Assembly (NCBI RefSeq): GCF_029309835.1
Contig: NZ_JARJHL010000003.1
Location: forward strand, 412,001-476,000
Direction: 5' to 3'
Length of the DNA: 64,000 nt
Source: Paracoccus sp. DMF-8
GTDB taxonomy: Bacteria > Pseudomonadota > Alphaproteobacteria > Rhodobacterales > Rhodobacteraceae
The notes under the pieces are model-generated. The model had not been told where the DNA came from and did not search any database. It was given only the letters and a program-made list of their open reading frames with translations. The position numbers were made by a program, and so were the translations under genes. This document shows, piece after piece, positions 45,339 to 54,415 of this stretch; position 1 is the stretch's first letter, and each line of letters starts with the position of its first letter.

Positions 45339-46937
45339 ATGGCGATCAACCTTCTTCTGGCCTTCGTGGTGGCGGTGCTGGCCGTGGCCGCCGCGATTTT
45401 GCTGATCGGCCGCCTGTCGCCGGATGGGCAGGGCGGGCGTCGGCAGGAAACGGGTGCGCTGACCGATCAGCAGATCGAACCGCTGGCCTTTCTGTTTCGC
45501 GACGGGGTGCTGGTTGATGCGACGACCCTGGCCCGCGCGCTGCTGGATGTGCTGCCCGGCGATGGCGAATGGCAGCGTCTGCTGGCGTGGATCGCCATGC
45601 GCATGCCCGAAAGCGGCGCCGGCCTGATCCGCGAATTGCAGGAAACGGGGCGGGCCGAACTGGTTTCGCAATCCGGCAGCGCCCGCCTGCGCGCGCTGTT
45701 CGAGGATCTGGGCGATGGGCTGGTGCGGGTGGCGCTGACCGATCCGGCCTCTGAACATTCGGGGGTGATGGTCGATCTGCTGACCCTTGCCGCGATGGAA
45801 GAGGAAATCGAGATGCTGCGCAGCACCGTCGATGGCTCGCCCATGCTGGCATGGCGCGAAGATCGGGAAGGCGCGATCACATGGGCCAATTCGGCCTATC
45901 TGAATCTGGTGGAAAAACAGGCGCAGGGGCAGGTCATGTGGCCCTTGCCGCGCCTGATCGACTTGCCGAAACGCGGGGTGCAGCCGCTGGCCCCGCGCCG
46001 CGCCCAGATCGACGACGCCGGAGAGACGCGGTGGTATGAATGCCATGCCGGGGAAAAGGGCGACCAGACCGTTGCCATCGCCCTGCCCGCCGATGCCGCC
46101 GTTCGGGCCGAAAGATCCCTGCGCGAGTTCGTTCAGACCCTGACCAAGACCTTTGCCGATCTGCCCATCGGCATGGCGATCTTTGACCGCGACCGCAACC
46201 TGCAGCTTTTCAACCCCGCGCTGATCGACCTGACCGGCCTTTCGGCGGGTTTCCTGACGGCGCGGCCGACGCTTTACGCCTTTCTTGACCGTCTGCGCGA
46301 AGGCCGCATGGTGCCGGAGCCCAAGGATTACCGTAGCTGGCGCAACCACATGAGCACGCTGGAATCCGCGGCGGCGTCGGGGCATCACGTCGAACAATGG
46401 TCCCTGCCCGGCGGTCAGACCTATCGTGTCACCGGCCGCCCGCATCCGGATGGCGCGGTGGCCTTTCTGTTCGAGGATATCACCTCGGAAGTCTCTCTGA
46501 CGCGCAAGTTCCGCGCCGATCTTTCCCTGGGGCGCGAGGTTCTGAACGGGCTGGACGATGCCCTGGCGGTCTTTGCCGGGAACGGGCGCATCGCCATGAC
46601 CAACCGCGCCTATGACGAGATGTGGGGCGAAATGGATCAGGGTTCCATCGGGGACCATCTGCGGCGCTGGAGCAGGGCGGCAGGCGAAAGCCCCGGTCTG
46701 ACCGCGCTTCGCGATGCGATGAACCACTCCGGTTCCGGTGCGCAGGCTTTGGTTCAGGGGGCGATGGCGGGGCCGTCAGGACGGCTGCTGTCATGGTCGC
46801 TGCGTTTTCTGTCGGGCGGGCGGGTGATGGTGCGCTTCGAGACGGCACTGAACGTCACCCCGGCAGAGGCCGCGCCCGGCGACGTTGCCCCGGCTGACGA
46901 GGATCGTGGCAACCGTTCCCGGGTGGCCGCATCCTGA
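45339..46937 (+). CDS. PAS-domain membrane protein, DivL-like, lacking a kinase domain
   Basis: The 532-residue protein has one N-terminal membrane anchor (LLLAFVVAVLAVAAAILLIG) and then PAS-type domains, including ADLPIGMAIFDRDRNLQLFNPAL and a last one near LNGLDDALAVFAGNGRIAMTNRAY. No histidine-kinase dimerisation or ATPase domain follows. In Rhodobacterales a PAS protein after regB is often annotated DivL, a scaffold of the CckA-CtrA system; this is inferred from position. It lies 55 bases after regB. Confidence 0.75.
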   Translation: MAINLLLAFVVAVLAVAAAILLIGRLSPDGQGGRRQETGALTDQQIEPLAFLFRDGVLVDATTLARALLDVLPGDGEWQRLLAWIAMRMPESGAGLIRELQETGRAELVSQSGSARLRALFEDLGDGLVRVALTDPASEHSGVMVDLLTLAAMEEEIEMLRSTVDGSPMLAWREDREGAITWANSAYLNLVEKQAQGQVMWPLPRLIDLPKRGVQPLAPRRAQIDDAGETRWYECHAGEKGDQTVAIALPADAAVRAERSLREFVQTLTKTFADLPIGMAIFDRDRNLQLFNPALIDLTGLSAGFLTARPTLYAFLDRLREGRMVPEPKDYRSWRNHMSTLESAAASGHHVEQWSLPGGQTYRVTGRPHPDGAVAFLFEDITSEVSLTRKFRADLSLGREVLNGLDDALAVFAGNGRIAMTNRAYDEMWGEMDQGSIGDHLRRWSRAAGESPGLTALRDAMNHSGSGAQALVQGAMAGPSGRLLSWSLRFLSGGRVMVRFETALNVTPAEAAPGDVAPADEDRGNRSRVAAS

Positions 46938-47083
46938 CGGGTTTTATCGTGACGGGCTTTCGGGGCGTCCGGTCCCTTGTCGTCCGGCGGGCATCGCATA
47001 GCGCAATCCGGGCTGGCGGCGGTGGACGGAGGCCATGCCAATGAGGGCCTTGCGAACGGGGACGCTGTTTCCCGGATGACGGC

Positions 47084-48709
47084 TCAGTTGGTTTCGCCGA
47101 TCAGCACCTTGCCATCGGGCCAGCGCATGTCGATGTCCAACTCGATCTCTTGATCGGTGCCCGCGGCAAGGTTGGAATCCCAATGCAGCAGACCGCGCTG
47201 ACCTTCGGGGTTTTCGGCGGTCGGGCGCGGAGAGGCGGACCAGTTGATGGTCAGATCATCCTGCGTCGATACCGGCACCTGTCCGATCACCCGCAGCGGC
47301 CATTCCTCGGTCGTCAGGTTGCGGATGCGCAGCACGGATTTCTGGCTGCTGGTGCTGGAACGAGAGATGATGCCGCGATCCCCTTCGGCCTTTTCGGGGA
47401 TTTCGTATTCCGCGACCAGCCCGTCGATCGGGCCAAAGCCCAGTTCCAGCTTTTCGCCCGCAGGGGTCAGGGACAGGTCGCTGCGCCCGACCAGCACGCC
47501 ATCGGCATAAAGCGTCGCCAGACCGGGCAGGATCACCTCATCCAGGGAATTCACGGTTTCGGCGACCAGATAGGCGGAACTGTCGCGCGAGGGCACGGCC
47601 TCGGCCCGGATTTCGGGTTGCAGATCGCGCGAATCCAGTTTCAGCCGCAGCGCATCGACACCAGAGCGGATGCTGACCGGCGCGGGATAGTCATAGACCA
47701 CGGTCGCGCCCATCATCCGGGGCTGGGCCGCTTCAGCAACCGCCCCGCCTGCGAACATGCCATCCATCATCGCGGCGCCGACAACCGCCCCGCGCAGTGT
47801 GGCCTGCGGCTCTGCGTGCGGTTCTTCGACGCGCGGGAACCAGGGATGCAGGTCTGTCGGCGCCGATTGTTCCGAAGGACGCGCGGTCGACAGGGTCAGC
47901 CGCACATCCTGCCAATCCTCATTGGTGAGTTGCGAAATCAGGAAACCGCGATCCAGCGTCAGCGATCCGGCCTGACGGTCCAGACGCAGATCATAGACGG
48001 GCTGCCAGCCAGCGCCATCGGCAAAGCTGGTGATGTCCAGAACCGCGGGCTGTTCGCCGGTTTCCACGGCAATCACCAGCGCCTGCGCGCCGGGATCGGA
48101 TGCGCGCAGCGAATCCCGCATCTGCCGGGCCAGTTCCAGCGCCTTTTCGTCATCCTCGACCCCCTGCTCGGCGCTGGCCGCTCGCGGTTTCGGCGGCGAT
48201 GGCGATCCTGGCGGGCCTTGCAGCATCTGGTCGCTGACCGTCGCCATGGTCGAGACCAGATCGCCCATTTCGAACCCGTCGGATTCGGCCAGCGTCAGCA
48301 GAAAGGCGATGGAATCCTCGGCCGCCTGACCACGCGCGCGGATCGCCGCGATCGTGGCCTTGCGTTCGCCAAGCTCGGTTTCCAGCCTGCGAACCTCTGC
48401 CTCGGCGGCCAGGAATTCGGGGGATTTCACGGTTTCGGCGGGGGTTGCGCGCTGCTGCTGGACGGAAATCGCGCCGATCACCGCACCGCTGCCCGCAATC
48501 CGCAGCGAGGCCGGATCGACGGAATCGCCCAGACCCGGAATGACGATCTCATGGGCGTCTGCCGGGGCCGCCACCTCGACCGTGCGGGTGATGCTGGCGC
48601 CCCAGGGATACAGCGTCACCGCGCTGACCGGGGCCGGGGTTTCGATCCGTTCGGCCCAGACCGGCGCGGCGCAAACTGCGAATGCGGTCGAAAGCATCAG
48701 GTGGCGCAT
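47084..48709 (-). CDS. DUF4139 domain secreted protein (mucoidy inhibitor MuiA-like)
   Basis: The 541-residue protein has a signal peptide (MLSTAFAVCAAPVWA), an N-terminal DUF4140 region (VSAVTLYPWGASITRTVEV), a coiled-coil stretch at about residues 95-140, and a long C-terminal DUF4139 domain with WQPVYDLRLDRQAGSLTLDRG. Members are periplasmic or envelope proteins of unknown role. It is convergent with the PAS gene and downstream of asd across 107 bases. Confidence 0.85.
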   Translation of the reverse strand: MRHLMLSTAFAVCAAPVWAERIETPAPVSAVTLYPWGASITRTVEVAAPADAHEIVIPGLGDSVDPASLRIAGSGAVIGAISVQQQRATPAETVKSPEFLAAEAEVRRLETELGERKATIAAIRARGQAAEDSIAFLLTLAESDGFEMGDLVSTMATVSDQMLQGPPGSPSPPKPRAASAEQGVEDDEKALELARQMRDSLRASDPGAQALVIAVETGEQPAVLDITSFADGAGWQPVYDLRLDRQAGSLTLDRGFLISQLTNEDWQDVRLTLSTARPSEQSAPTDLHPWFPRVEEPHAEPQATLRGAVVGAAMMDGMFAGGAVAEAAQPRMMGATVVYDYPAPVSIRSGVDALRLKLDSRDLQPEIRAEAVPSRDSSAYLVAETVNSLDEVILPGLATLYADGVLVGRSDLSLTPAGEKLELGFGPIDGLVAEYEIPEKAEGDRGIISRSSTSSQKSVLRIRNLTTEEWPLRVIGQVPVSTQDDLTINWSASPRPTAENPEGQRGLLHWDSNLAAGTDQEIELDIDMRWPDGKVLIGETN

Positions 48710-48816
48710 GGTCTATCCCCTTATATGTCGGTCCGAAGTTTTCGCAGAAGTCCCGGAAAGCAAGGCGGCGCCCGGTCAGGACGCCCCCACAAAATCGTCA
48801 TCTGGCGGAAAAAGGA

Positions 48817-49839
48817 TCAGCCTTTTTTCAACACGCGGTTGCCCAGCAGTTCGGCGATCTGGACCGCGTTCAGGGCCGCGCCCTTGCGCAGGTTGTCCGG
48901 CACGCACCACAGGTTCAGGCCGTTTTCGACGGTCACGTCCTGCCGGATGCGGCTGACGAAGGTCGCGAAATCGCCGACGCATTCGACCGGGGTCGCGTAG
49001 CCGCCCGGTTCGCGCTTGTCGATCACCAGAATGCCGGGGGCTTCGCGCAGGATGTCGCGGGCCTCGTCCTCATCCAGAAAATCCTCGGTTTCGATGTTGA
49101 TCGCTTCGGAATGGCCGACAAAGACCGGGACGCGCACGCAGGTCGCGGTGACCTTGATCGACGGATCCATGATCTTTTTCGTTTCCGCGACCATTTTCCA
49201 TTCTTCCTTGGTGTCGCCGCTGTCCAGGAAGACGTCGATCTGCGGGATCACGTTGAAGGCGATCTGTTTCTGGAATTTCTTGGGCGCAACCTCTTGGCCC
49301 GGCACATACATGCCCTTGGTCTGGTCCCACAGCTCGTCGATGCCTTCCTTGCCCGCGCCGGACACCGACTGATAGGTCGAGACGACGACGCGCTTGATGC
49401 GGGCGCGGTCGTGCAGGGGTTTCAGCGCGACGACCATCTGCGCGGTCGAGCAGTTGGGGTTCGCGATGATCATCCTGTTGCGATAATCCTCGATGGCCTC
49501 GGGGTTCACCTCGGGCACGATCAGCGGGATTTCCGGGTCGTAGCGATACAGCGACGAGTTGTCGATGACGACACAGCCCCGGCTGGCGGCGATCGGCGCA
49601 TATTGCCTGGTCGCATCCGAGCCGATGGCGAACAGCGCCATGTCATAGCCGGTGAAATCGAAACCCTCGATGTCCTTGGTCTTCAGGGTCTTGTCGCCAT
49701 AGCTGACCTCGGTGCCAATGCTCCGGCGCGAAGCCAGAGCGACAACCTCATCAGCAGGAAACTGGCGTTCCGCCAGGATATTCAGCATTTCGCGGCCCAC
49801 ATTCCCCGTGGCGCCGGCGACAACGACCTTGTAGCCCAT
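48817..49839 (-). CDS. asd: Aspartate-semialdehyde dehydrogenase
   Basis: The 340-residue enzyme makes aspartate semialdehyde for lysine, threonine and methionine synthesis. The NADP-binding loop is VVAGATGNVGREML, the catalytic Cys130 is in ANPNCSTAQM, and the substrate site shows the expected VSTYQSVSGAGKEG and CVRVPVFVGHSE. The start is supported by GAGGAG upstream. DapB, later in the pathway, is also in the window. Confidence 0.97.
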   Translation of the reverse strand: MGYKVVVAGATGNVGREMLNILAERQFPADEVVALASRRSIGTEVSYGDKTLKTKDIEGFDFTGYDMALFAIGSDATRQYAPIAASRGCVVIDNSSLYRYDPEIPLIVPEVNPEAIEDYRNRMIIANPNCSTAQMVVALKPLHDRARIKRVVVSTYQSVSGAGKEGIDELWDQTKGMYVPGQEVAPKKFQKQIAFNVIPQIDVFLDSGDTKEEWKMVAETKKIMDPSIKVTATCVRVPVFVGHSEAINIETEDFLDEDEARDILREAPGILVIDKREPGGYATPVECVGDFATFVSRIRQDVTVENGLNLWCVPDNLRKGAALNAVQIAELLGNRVLKKG

Positions 49840-49928
49840 CTGGGGTCTCCTCAAGTAAAGGACGCTGCCCTTTAGCGCAGGTGCGGGCAAAGGGGAAGCG
49901 GTCTTTGACGGCCGGGTCGGGCGGGGCG

Positions 49929-50543
49929 CTACAGCAGCCGGATGCGCGGGTCGCGGTCGATCAGCGCATGGGCCCATTCGGCCTCGGCGTTGAAATCATG
50001 GGGCACCTGTTCGGCCGTCCGCCGCCCCGACAGCGACAGCGACGCGAAAAAGTCGAACCCATACAGCGACAGCGAGGCGATCTGCGCATGGGCGATCAGT
50101 TCGATCATCATCGCCCCGGTGGTGGGCGGCGCGTCCAGCGCGTCGCGCAGGCGGCGGTAATCGGCCAGCGGATGCAGGTAAAAGCCGGGGCTGGTCGCGG
50201 TTTTCCAGTCCAGCCGCTTGCGTTTGGGCGACATCCACAACATGCGCCGGGGGGCGATGCGGGCGCGGTCGGCGCAGCCAAGCCGCGTCGCCAGCGCCAG
50301 CCAGTCGGTGCGCGTGCCGTGGCTGTCCGCGCGGGGCATGGGCGCGCGGTTGATGCGGATGACCAGATCGGCCGCGTCGATTTCCGCGCCGTGGCGTTGT
50401 TCGGCCAGCGCCCAGGCATTGCCGACCAGCGCCACGCTTTTGCCCCGCATCGCGTCCAGCAGCTCGATCTGCGGGACGGAAAGCCCTTGCAGCAGGCTGT
50501 CCTGCCGCAGGGTCCGCGCAAGGTAAAGGCGCAGCGGCGTCAT
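49929..50543 (-). CDS. Glycosyltransferase family 29 (sialyltransferase-like) protein
   Basis: The 204-residue protein has the sialyltransferase-like core KSVALVGNAWALAEQ, followed by IDAADLVIRINRAP, TTGAMMIELIAHAQ and SLYGFDFFASLSL. In bacteria these act on cell-surface glycans, but acceptors are generally unknown. It lies downstream of the damaged family 4 glycosyltransferase, with an ATGA overlap. Confidence 0.72.
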   Translation of the reverse strand: MTPLRLYLARTLRQDSLLQGLSVPQIELLDAMRGKSVALVGNAWALAEQRHGAEIDAADLVIRINRAPMPRADSHGTRTDWLALATRLGCADRARIAPRRMLWMSPKRKRLDWKTATSPGFYLHPLADYRRLRDALDAPPTTGAMMIELIAHAQIASLSLYGFDFFASLSLSGRRTAEQVPHDFNAEAEWAHALIDRDPRIRLL

Positions 50544-51584
50544 GCCAGCAGCCCGCGATAGACCTGAACGATGCTGCGCGCCTCGTGGATGATGGAATGG
50601 TTTTCGACGACATGCGCGCGCGCCGCGCGCCCCGCCTGTTCGCGCCCGGCGTCATCGTCCAGCCAGCGCGCCAGCGCGCTTGTCAGCGCATCGGCATCGC
50701 CGGTCGTGACCAGCGATCCGGTTTCCCGTCGCGGATCAGCGCCTCAGAGGCGCCGACGCGGGATGCGACGGTCGGCACGCCGCAGGCCATCGCCTCCAGC
50801 GGGGTCAGGCCGAAACCTTCCCACCGGGCGGGGGCGCAGAACAGGTCCAGCGCCTGATAGTGGCGCACGACCTGGTCCCAGGGGATTTCGCCCAGAAAGC
50901 GGATGCGCCCTTCCAGCCCCGCGTCGCGGATGCGGGCTTTCAGGTCATCGGCAAAGCTGCGGTTGTCCGGCGTGATCCGTCCGGTCAGGATCAGATGGGC
51001 GCGGGGCGGTCGGGAAACAGGCGCAGCGCGGATTCGACCAGCAGGTCCACGCCCTCGCGCGCGGACCCGGCCAAAGCAGCCCAGCACCACCGCATCGGCG
51101 GGAATGTCCAACTCGCGGCGCAGCGCGGCGCGGTCGGGGCTGGGGTGAAAGACCTGCGTATCGACGCCGTGCAGGATCACCTGCGCCGGGCGTTCCAGAT
51201 AGCTGGCTGCCTGCGGCGAGGTCGCGATCAGCCCGTCCTGCTGGCGGATCAGCCATTTCGTGAACCCCGAATGGTCGCGCTGCGCTGCGGATGTGAACAG
51301 CAGCCGATAGCGCCGCCGCAGCAGGCGCCGCAGGATCAGCCCCGAGTGCCGACTGTATTGCGCCGCGCATGCCAGACCCGCCAGCGGTCGCGCGGCAGGG
51401 TCGCGGCGCGCGACAGCGGAATATGCGGCAGATCGGGCGGCAGGCCCGGCCCGGTGGCGGTGATGCCGATCATCTCGCGCTGCACCGGGATCAGCCGCAC
51501 CACGGTCGAGGTGACCCCGGACAGGCGCTTTTTCAGGTTCGGGGCGACGACATCAATGTCGCGATGGTGGAGCGTGTCAGGCAT
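50540..51584 (-). pseudogene. Glycosyltransferase family 4, with several frame breaks
   Basis: Pieces of one GT4/GT1-type glycosyltransferase lie in three frames. The N-terminal part (DIDVVAPNLKKRLSGVTSTVVRL) ends near 51360. The middle (DHSGFTKWLIRQQDG, VILHGVDTQVFHPS) and the catalytic part (ALDLFCAPARWEGFGLTPLEAMACGVPTVAS) follow, and the tail after 50727 is again shifted. Four single-base changes (near 51365, near 51058, at the G4 run 51003-51006, and at the C3 run 50725-50727) give a continuous 348-residue enzyme. Four breaks in one gene may mean true decay, but the window has many such breaks, so errors are also possible. It overlaps the MFS gene start side by eight bases. Confidence 0.75.
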
Positions 51585-52773
51585 CAGGCGCCTCGGGCGT
51601 CAAAAGATACAGCATCACCCCCACCGTAAGCGGAATTGCGAAAAACAGGAACAGGCGCGAACAGGCATGGGCGGGATCGCCTGTCTGCGCGGCCTGGGCG
51701 AACCAGGGACCGGATGCGAATTGCAATGCCCCCACCCCGCCGATGGAAAACATATTGAGGAATGTAACGCCCTGCCCCACCAGATGTTGTGGCAAAAAGG
51801 CCCGGCCATGCGACATCAGCAGCGGATAGGCGGCGGCGATGATGGCGATCAGCCCCAGCAGTGCGATGGACAGCGACAGCGACAGCGCCGGAAACAGCCA
51901 CAGCGCCAGCAGAACCGCGACGGCGACCGCGTTCAGGATCAGCGCGGCGCGGCGCGGCGATCTGGCCAGCCGCGCGAACCAGCCCACCGCGAAATTGCTG
52001 GCGACCATGGCCAGCCCCATGACCAGCGTGGCATGGCCGATCACCTGATCCGAGGCGCCGAAGACCTGCGACAGATAGGGCCCCGCCCATAGCCCGCGAA
52101 TGGCGGCGGGCGCGGAATAGGACACGAAAAGCAGCGGCAGGATGAACCAGATCGCGCGCAGGCGCAGGATCTCGGCCAGCGATCCGCGCGGGCTGTCATC
52201 GGCGATGCGTTCGGGGTCGCGGACCAGCATCAGCACGGCCAGCGCGACCAGCAGCGTCACCGCCGCCATCGCCCATAGCGCATTGCGCCAGCCAAGCGCC
52301 TCGATCATCCAGACCAGCGGGGTCGAGCCCAGGATATTGCCAAGCGAGCCGATGCCGATGGTCGCCCCGCCAAGCGCGCCAAGAGTCGCGGGCGGGTAAT
52401 TGCGGGCAAAGATGTAATAGCTGCCCATCAGCGCGGGCGAACAGCCGACCCCCAGCAGGGCCATGGCGACATGCAGATGCCAGGGAGCAGTGGCCAGCGC
52501 GAAAACCGCCGCGCCGCCCGCCCCGCCAATCGCCAGCAGGCAGGCCACCGTGCGGCGCGGCCCGACCCGGTCCAGCGCCCGGCCAATCGGGATCTGCATC
52601 ACGGTAAAGGCCAAAAACCACAGCCCCGAAGACAGCGCCAGCGTATCGGGCGCCGCCCCCAGTTCGCTTTGCAGGACCGGCGACAGCACCGCCAGAAAGG
52701 CGCGGTAGAACTGGCTGAGCATATAGGCGAGGATCAGGCTGAAGATCCCGGCGGAAAACAATGCCCGCATCAT
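51577..52773 (-). CDS. MFS transporter
   Basis: The 398-residue transporter has 12 predicted membrane segments and major-facilitator features: QFYRAFLAVLSPVL in helix 1 and GRALDRVGPRR as the loop 2-3 motif. A short Leu-Ser repeat sits in helix 9. Its location among glycosyltransferase genes could suggest export of a surface-glycan precursor, but MFS substrates cannot be predicted from this. Confidence 0.82.
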   Translation of the reverse strand: MMRALFSAGIFSLILAYMLSQFYRAFLAVLSPVLQSELGAAPDTLALSSGLWFLAFTVMQIPIGRALDRVGPRRTVACLLAIGGAGGAAVFALATAPWHLHVAMALLGVGCSPALMGSYYIFARNYPPATLGALGGATIGIGSLGNILGSTPLVWMIEALGWRNALWAMAAVTLLVALAVLMLVRDPERIADDSPRGSLAEILRLRAIWFILPLLFVSYSAPAAIRGLWAGPYLSQVFGASDQVIGHATLVMGLAMVASNFAVGWFARLARSPRRAALILNAVAVAVLLALWLFPALSLSLSIALLGLIAIIAAAYPLLMSHGRAFLPQHLVGQGVTFLNMFSIGGVGALQFASGPWFAQAAQTGDPAHACSRLFLFFAIPLTVGVMLYLLTPEAPDA

Positions 52774-52839
52774 CGCTCCTGTCGGCAGGGGAAATATGGC
52801 GTCATGGAGTCAGGTTCGGGGGCGGGGTCAAGGTGGCTT

Positions 52840-53474
52840 TCAGACCCGGCCCAATGCTGCGGCCAGCCACAGCGCCGCCTGTTCGCCGCGTCCCTGCCGA
52901 TACAGCCCGGAACGGCGCAGGGCGGCCAGCCGGGCTGTCGGTCCACCCTGCCGGACCTGCTGAAAGTCGCGCAGGATCATCTGGTTTTCCGGGGTCAGCA
53001 GCGCGCGGGACTGGCTCAGCGCCTGCGCCATGATCTGATTCCAGCGCCGCTGACTGCCGCCCATCATCCGATCGAACGCGCGAAGCTGCCGCTGCCCGCC
53101 CGAGGGCGCGCCCACCGCATTCGCCTGATGCTGGCGCGGCTCAGCTTGTCATCCGGCCAGACGTCATCCTGATCGCAAAAGGCGACCGCCGTCGCCTTAT
53201 CGGGCACCCGTTGCAGCAAGCGGCGGAAATTCTGCGCCGGCCCCTGCCCCGGTCCCAGTCCCTGCCCCGTGAGCAGTTCGACGCGATCTTTTGGCTGGTT
53301 GGCGGCAAAGTCCCGGACGATCTGCGGCCCGTCATCGGTCGAGCCGTCATCGCCGACCCACAGCCGCCAGTCCGTGCCTTGGCGGGCCAGACTGTCCAGT
53401 TGCGCCTGCAGATGCGGCGCGCCGTTGAACAGCGCCATCAGCACCGCGACCTGACCGGCTGTTTTCTGCTGCAT
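52840..53474 (-). pseudogene. Glycosyltransferase family 2 remnant (internal deletion and frameshift)
   Basis: The N-terminal 107 residues are a normal GT2 start: VAVLMALFNGAPHLQAQLDSL, GDDGSTDDG and CDQDDVWPDDKL, the last holding the DxD-type motif. The C-terminal 90 residues resemble the tail of rhamnosyltransferase-like GT2 proteins (LRAFDRMMGGSQRRW ... RRSGLYRQGRGEQAALW) and are in another frame. The middle region of about 100 residues, with the acceptor site, is missing. It is probably inactive. It is downstream of the acid phosphatase gene on the same strand. Confidence 0.7.
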
Positions 53475-53551
53475 CGCGCGCCCTGATCGTCGTTCCTTCA
53501 GAACGGCGCTAGGCGATTGCCGCCCGCATGTCCAGCGGGCGGCCCGTTTGG

Positions 53552-54325
53552 TCAGTAGTCGCCCGTGACGATTTCGGCGTCCCAGCCTTGCAGGTCTGCC
53601 CCGCTCCACGATCCGTAGGAGGCGTTCGGCAGCACGATCCATTCCGTTCCGAATTTCGCGGCGTTTTCGTGGACCAGCGCCTTTTGCCGGTCCAGCGGCG
53701 TCTTGCGGAAACCGCCGTCGAAATCATGCAGTGTGTCGCCCAGCAACATGACGATCTGGTGGTTTTCCTCGACAATGGCGCGGCGTGTGACCTTGGGCGG
53801 GCCAAGCAGCAGGACCGATTCCGCGCTGACCTGCGGCAGGGCGAGGTCGTTCAACGTGGCAAGGCTGGCCTTCTTGAAGTCATCCGTGCGGTCCGAGATG
53901 TAGAAGATCGACACCCCCAGACCGTCGGCATGGTCCAGAAACTCCTTGGCGCCGGGGATCAGCGTGGGCTTGCCTTCGCGTTCCCAATGGGTCGAGGTGT
54001 CCCAACCGTCATAGGTGTGGCAATTTTCCAGATCGCGCGCCAGCAGGGCCGAATTGTCGATGATGGTTTCGTCCAGATCGGTGACGACGGCCAGTTTCGA
54101 CGGATCTTCGACCCCCTGCACGGCGGCATCCAGACGCAGCGTGGCCAGCTGGAAGGCCTGCAGTTGCAGGGCCTGAATCTCTGCCGATTGCTGCTGGAAA
54201 CGCAGGCCCATCGTATATTCGCGGACCTTGCAGTCGTTTTCCGCATCCTCGGCCAGGGCCGGGGCGGCAAGGGCCAGTGCCGTCGCAAATGCGGCGGCAA
54301 GCGCCGGGCGCAGGCGTGTCGTCAT
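53552..54325 (-). CDS. HAD-superfamily acid phosphatase, 5'-nucleotidase lipoprotein e(P4) family
   Basis: The 257-residue protein has a signal peptide (LRPALAAAFATALALAAPALA). A class B/C acid phosphatase fold follows, with motif I VVTDLDETIIDNSALL, motif II FYISDRTDD and motif IV MLLGDTLHDF. Members dephosphorylate nucleotides or other monoesters in the periplasm. No lipoprotein cysteine is visible after the signal region. GGGAGAAAAAG precedes the start. A hairpin without a T run lies in the leader. Confidence 0.83.
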   Translation of the reverse strand: MTTRLRPALAAAFATALALAAPALAEDAENDCKVREYTMGLRFQQQSAEIQALQLQAFQLATLRLDAAVQGVEDPSKLAVVTDLDETIIDNSALLARDLENCHTYDGWDTSTHWEREGKPTLIPGAKEFLDHADGLGVSIFYISDRTDDFKKASLATLNDLALPQVSAESVLLLGPPKVTRRAIVEENHQIVMLLGDTLHDFDGGFRKTPLDRQKALVHENAAKFGTEWIVLPNASYGSWSGADLQGWDAEIVTGDY

Positions 54326-54415
54326 GGTCTTTTTCTCCCTGTTTTGGGGCGCGTTCTGCGCCCGCCGCAGGAAGGCTAGCGGGTCATTGATTGACCAGTC
54401 AAACAAAAACCGGCG

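Noticed and set aside
51865..51895. GACAGC tandem repeat
   Set aside because: It lies in frame within an MFS transporter and encodes Leu-Ser repeats in a membrane helix; the copy number is too low to treat as a separate element.
54340..54370. GGGCGC-GCGCCC hairpin upstream of the acid phosphatase gene as a terminator
   Set aside because: On the minus strand it is followed by CAAAACAGGG rather than a T run, so it does not meet the terminator pattern.
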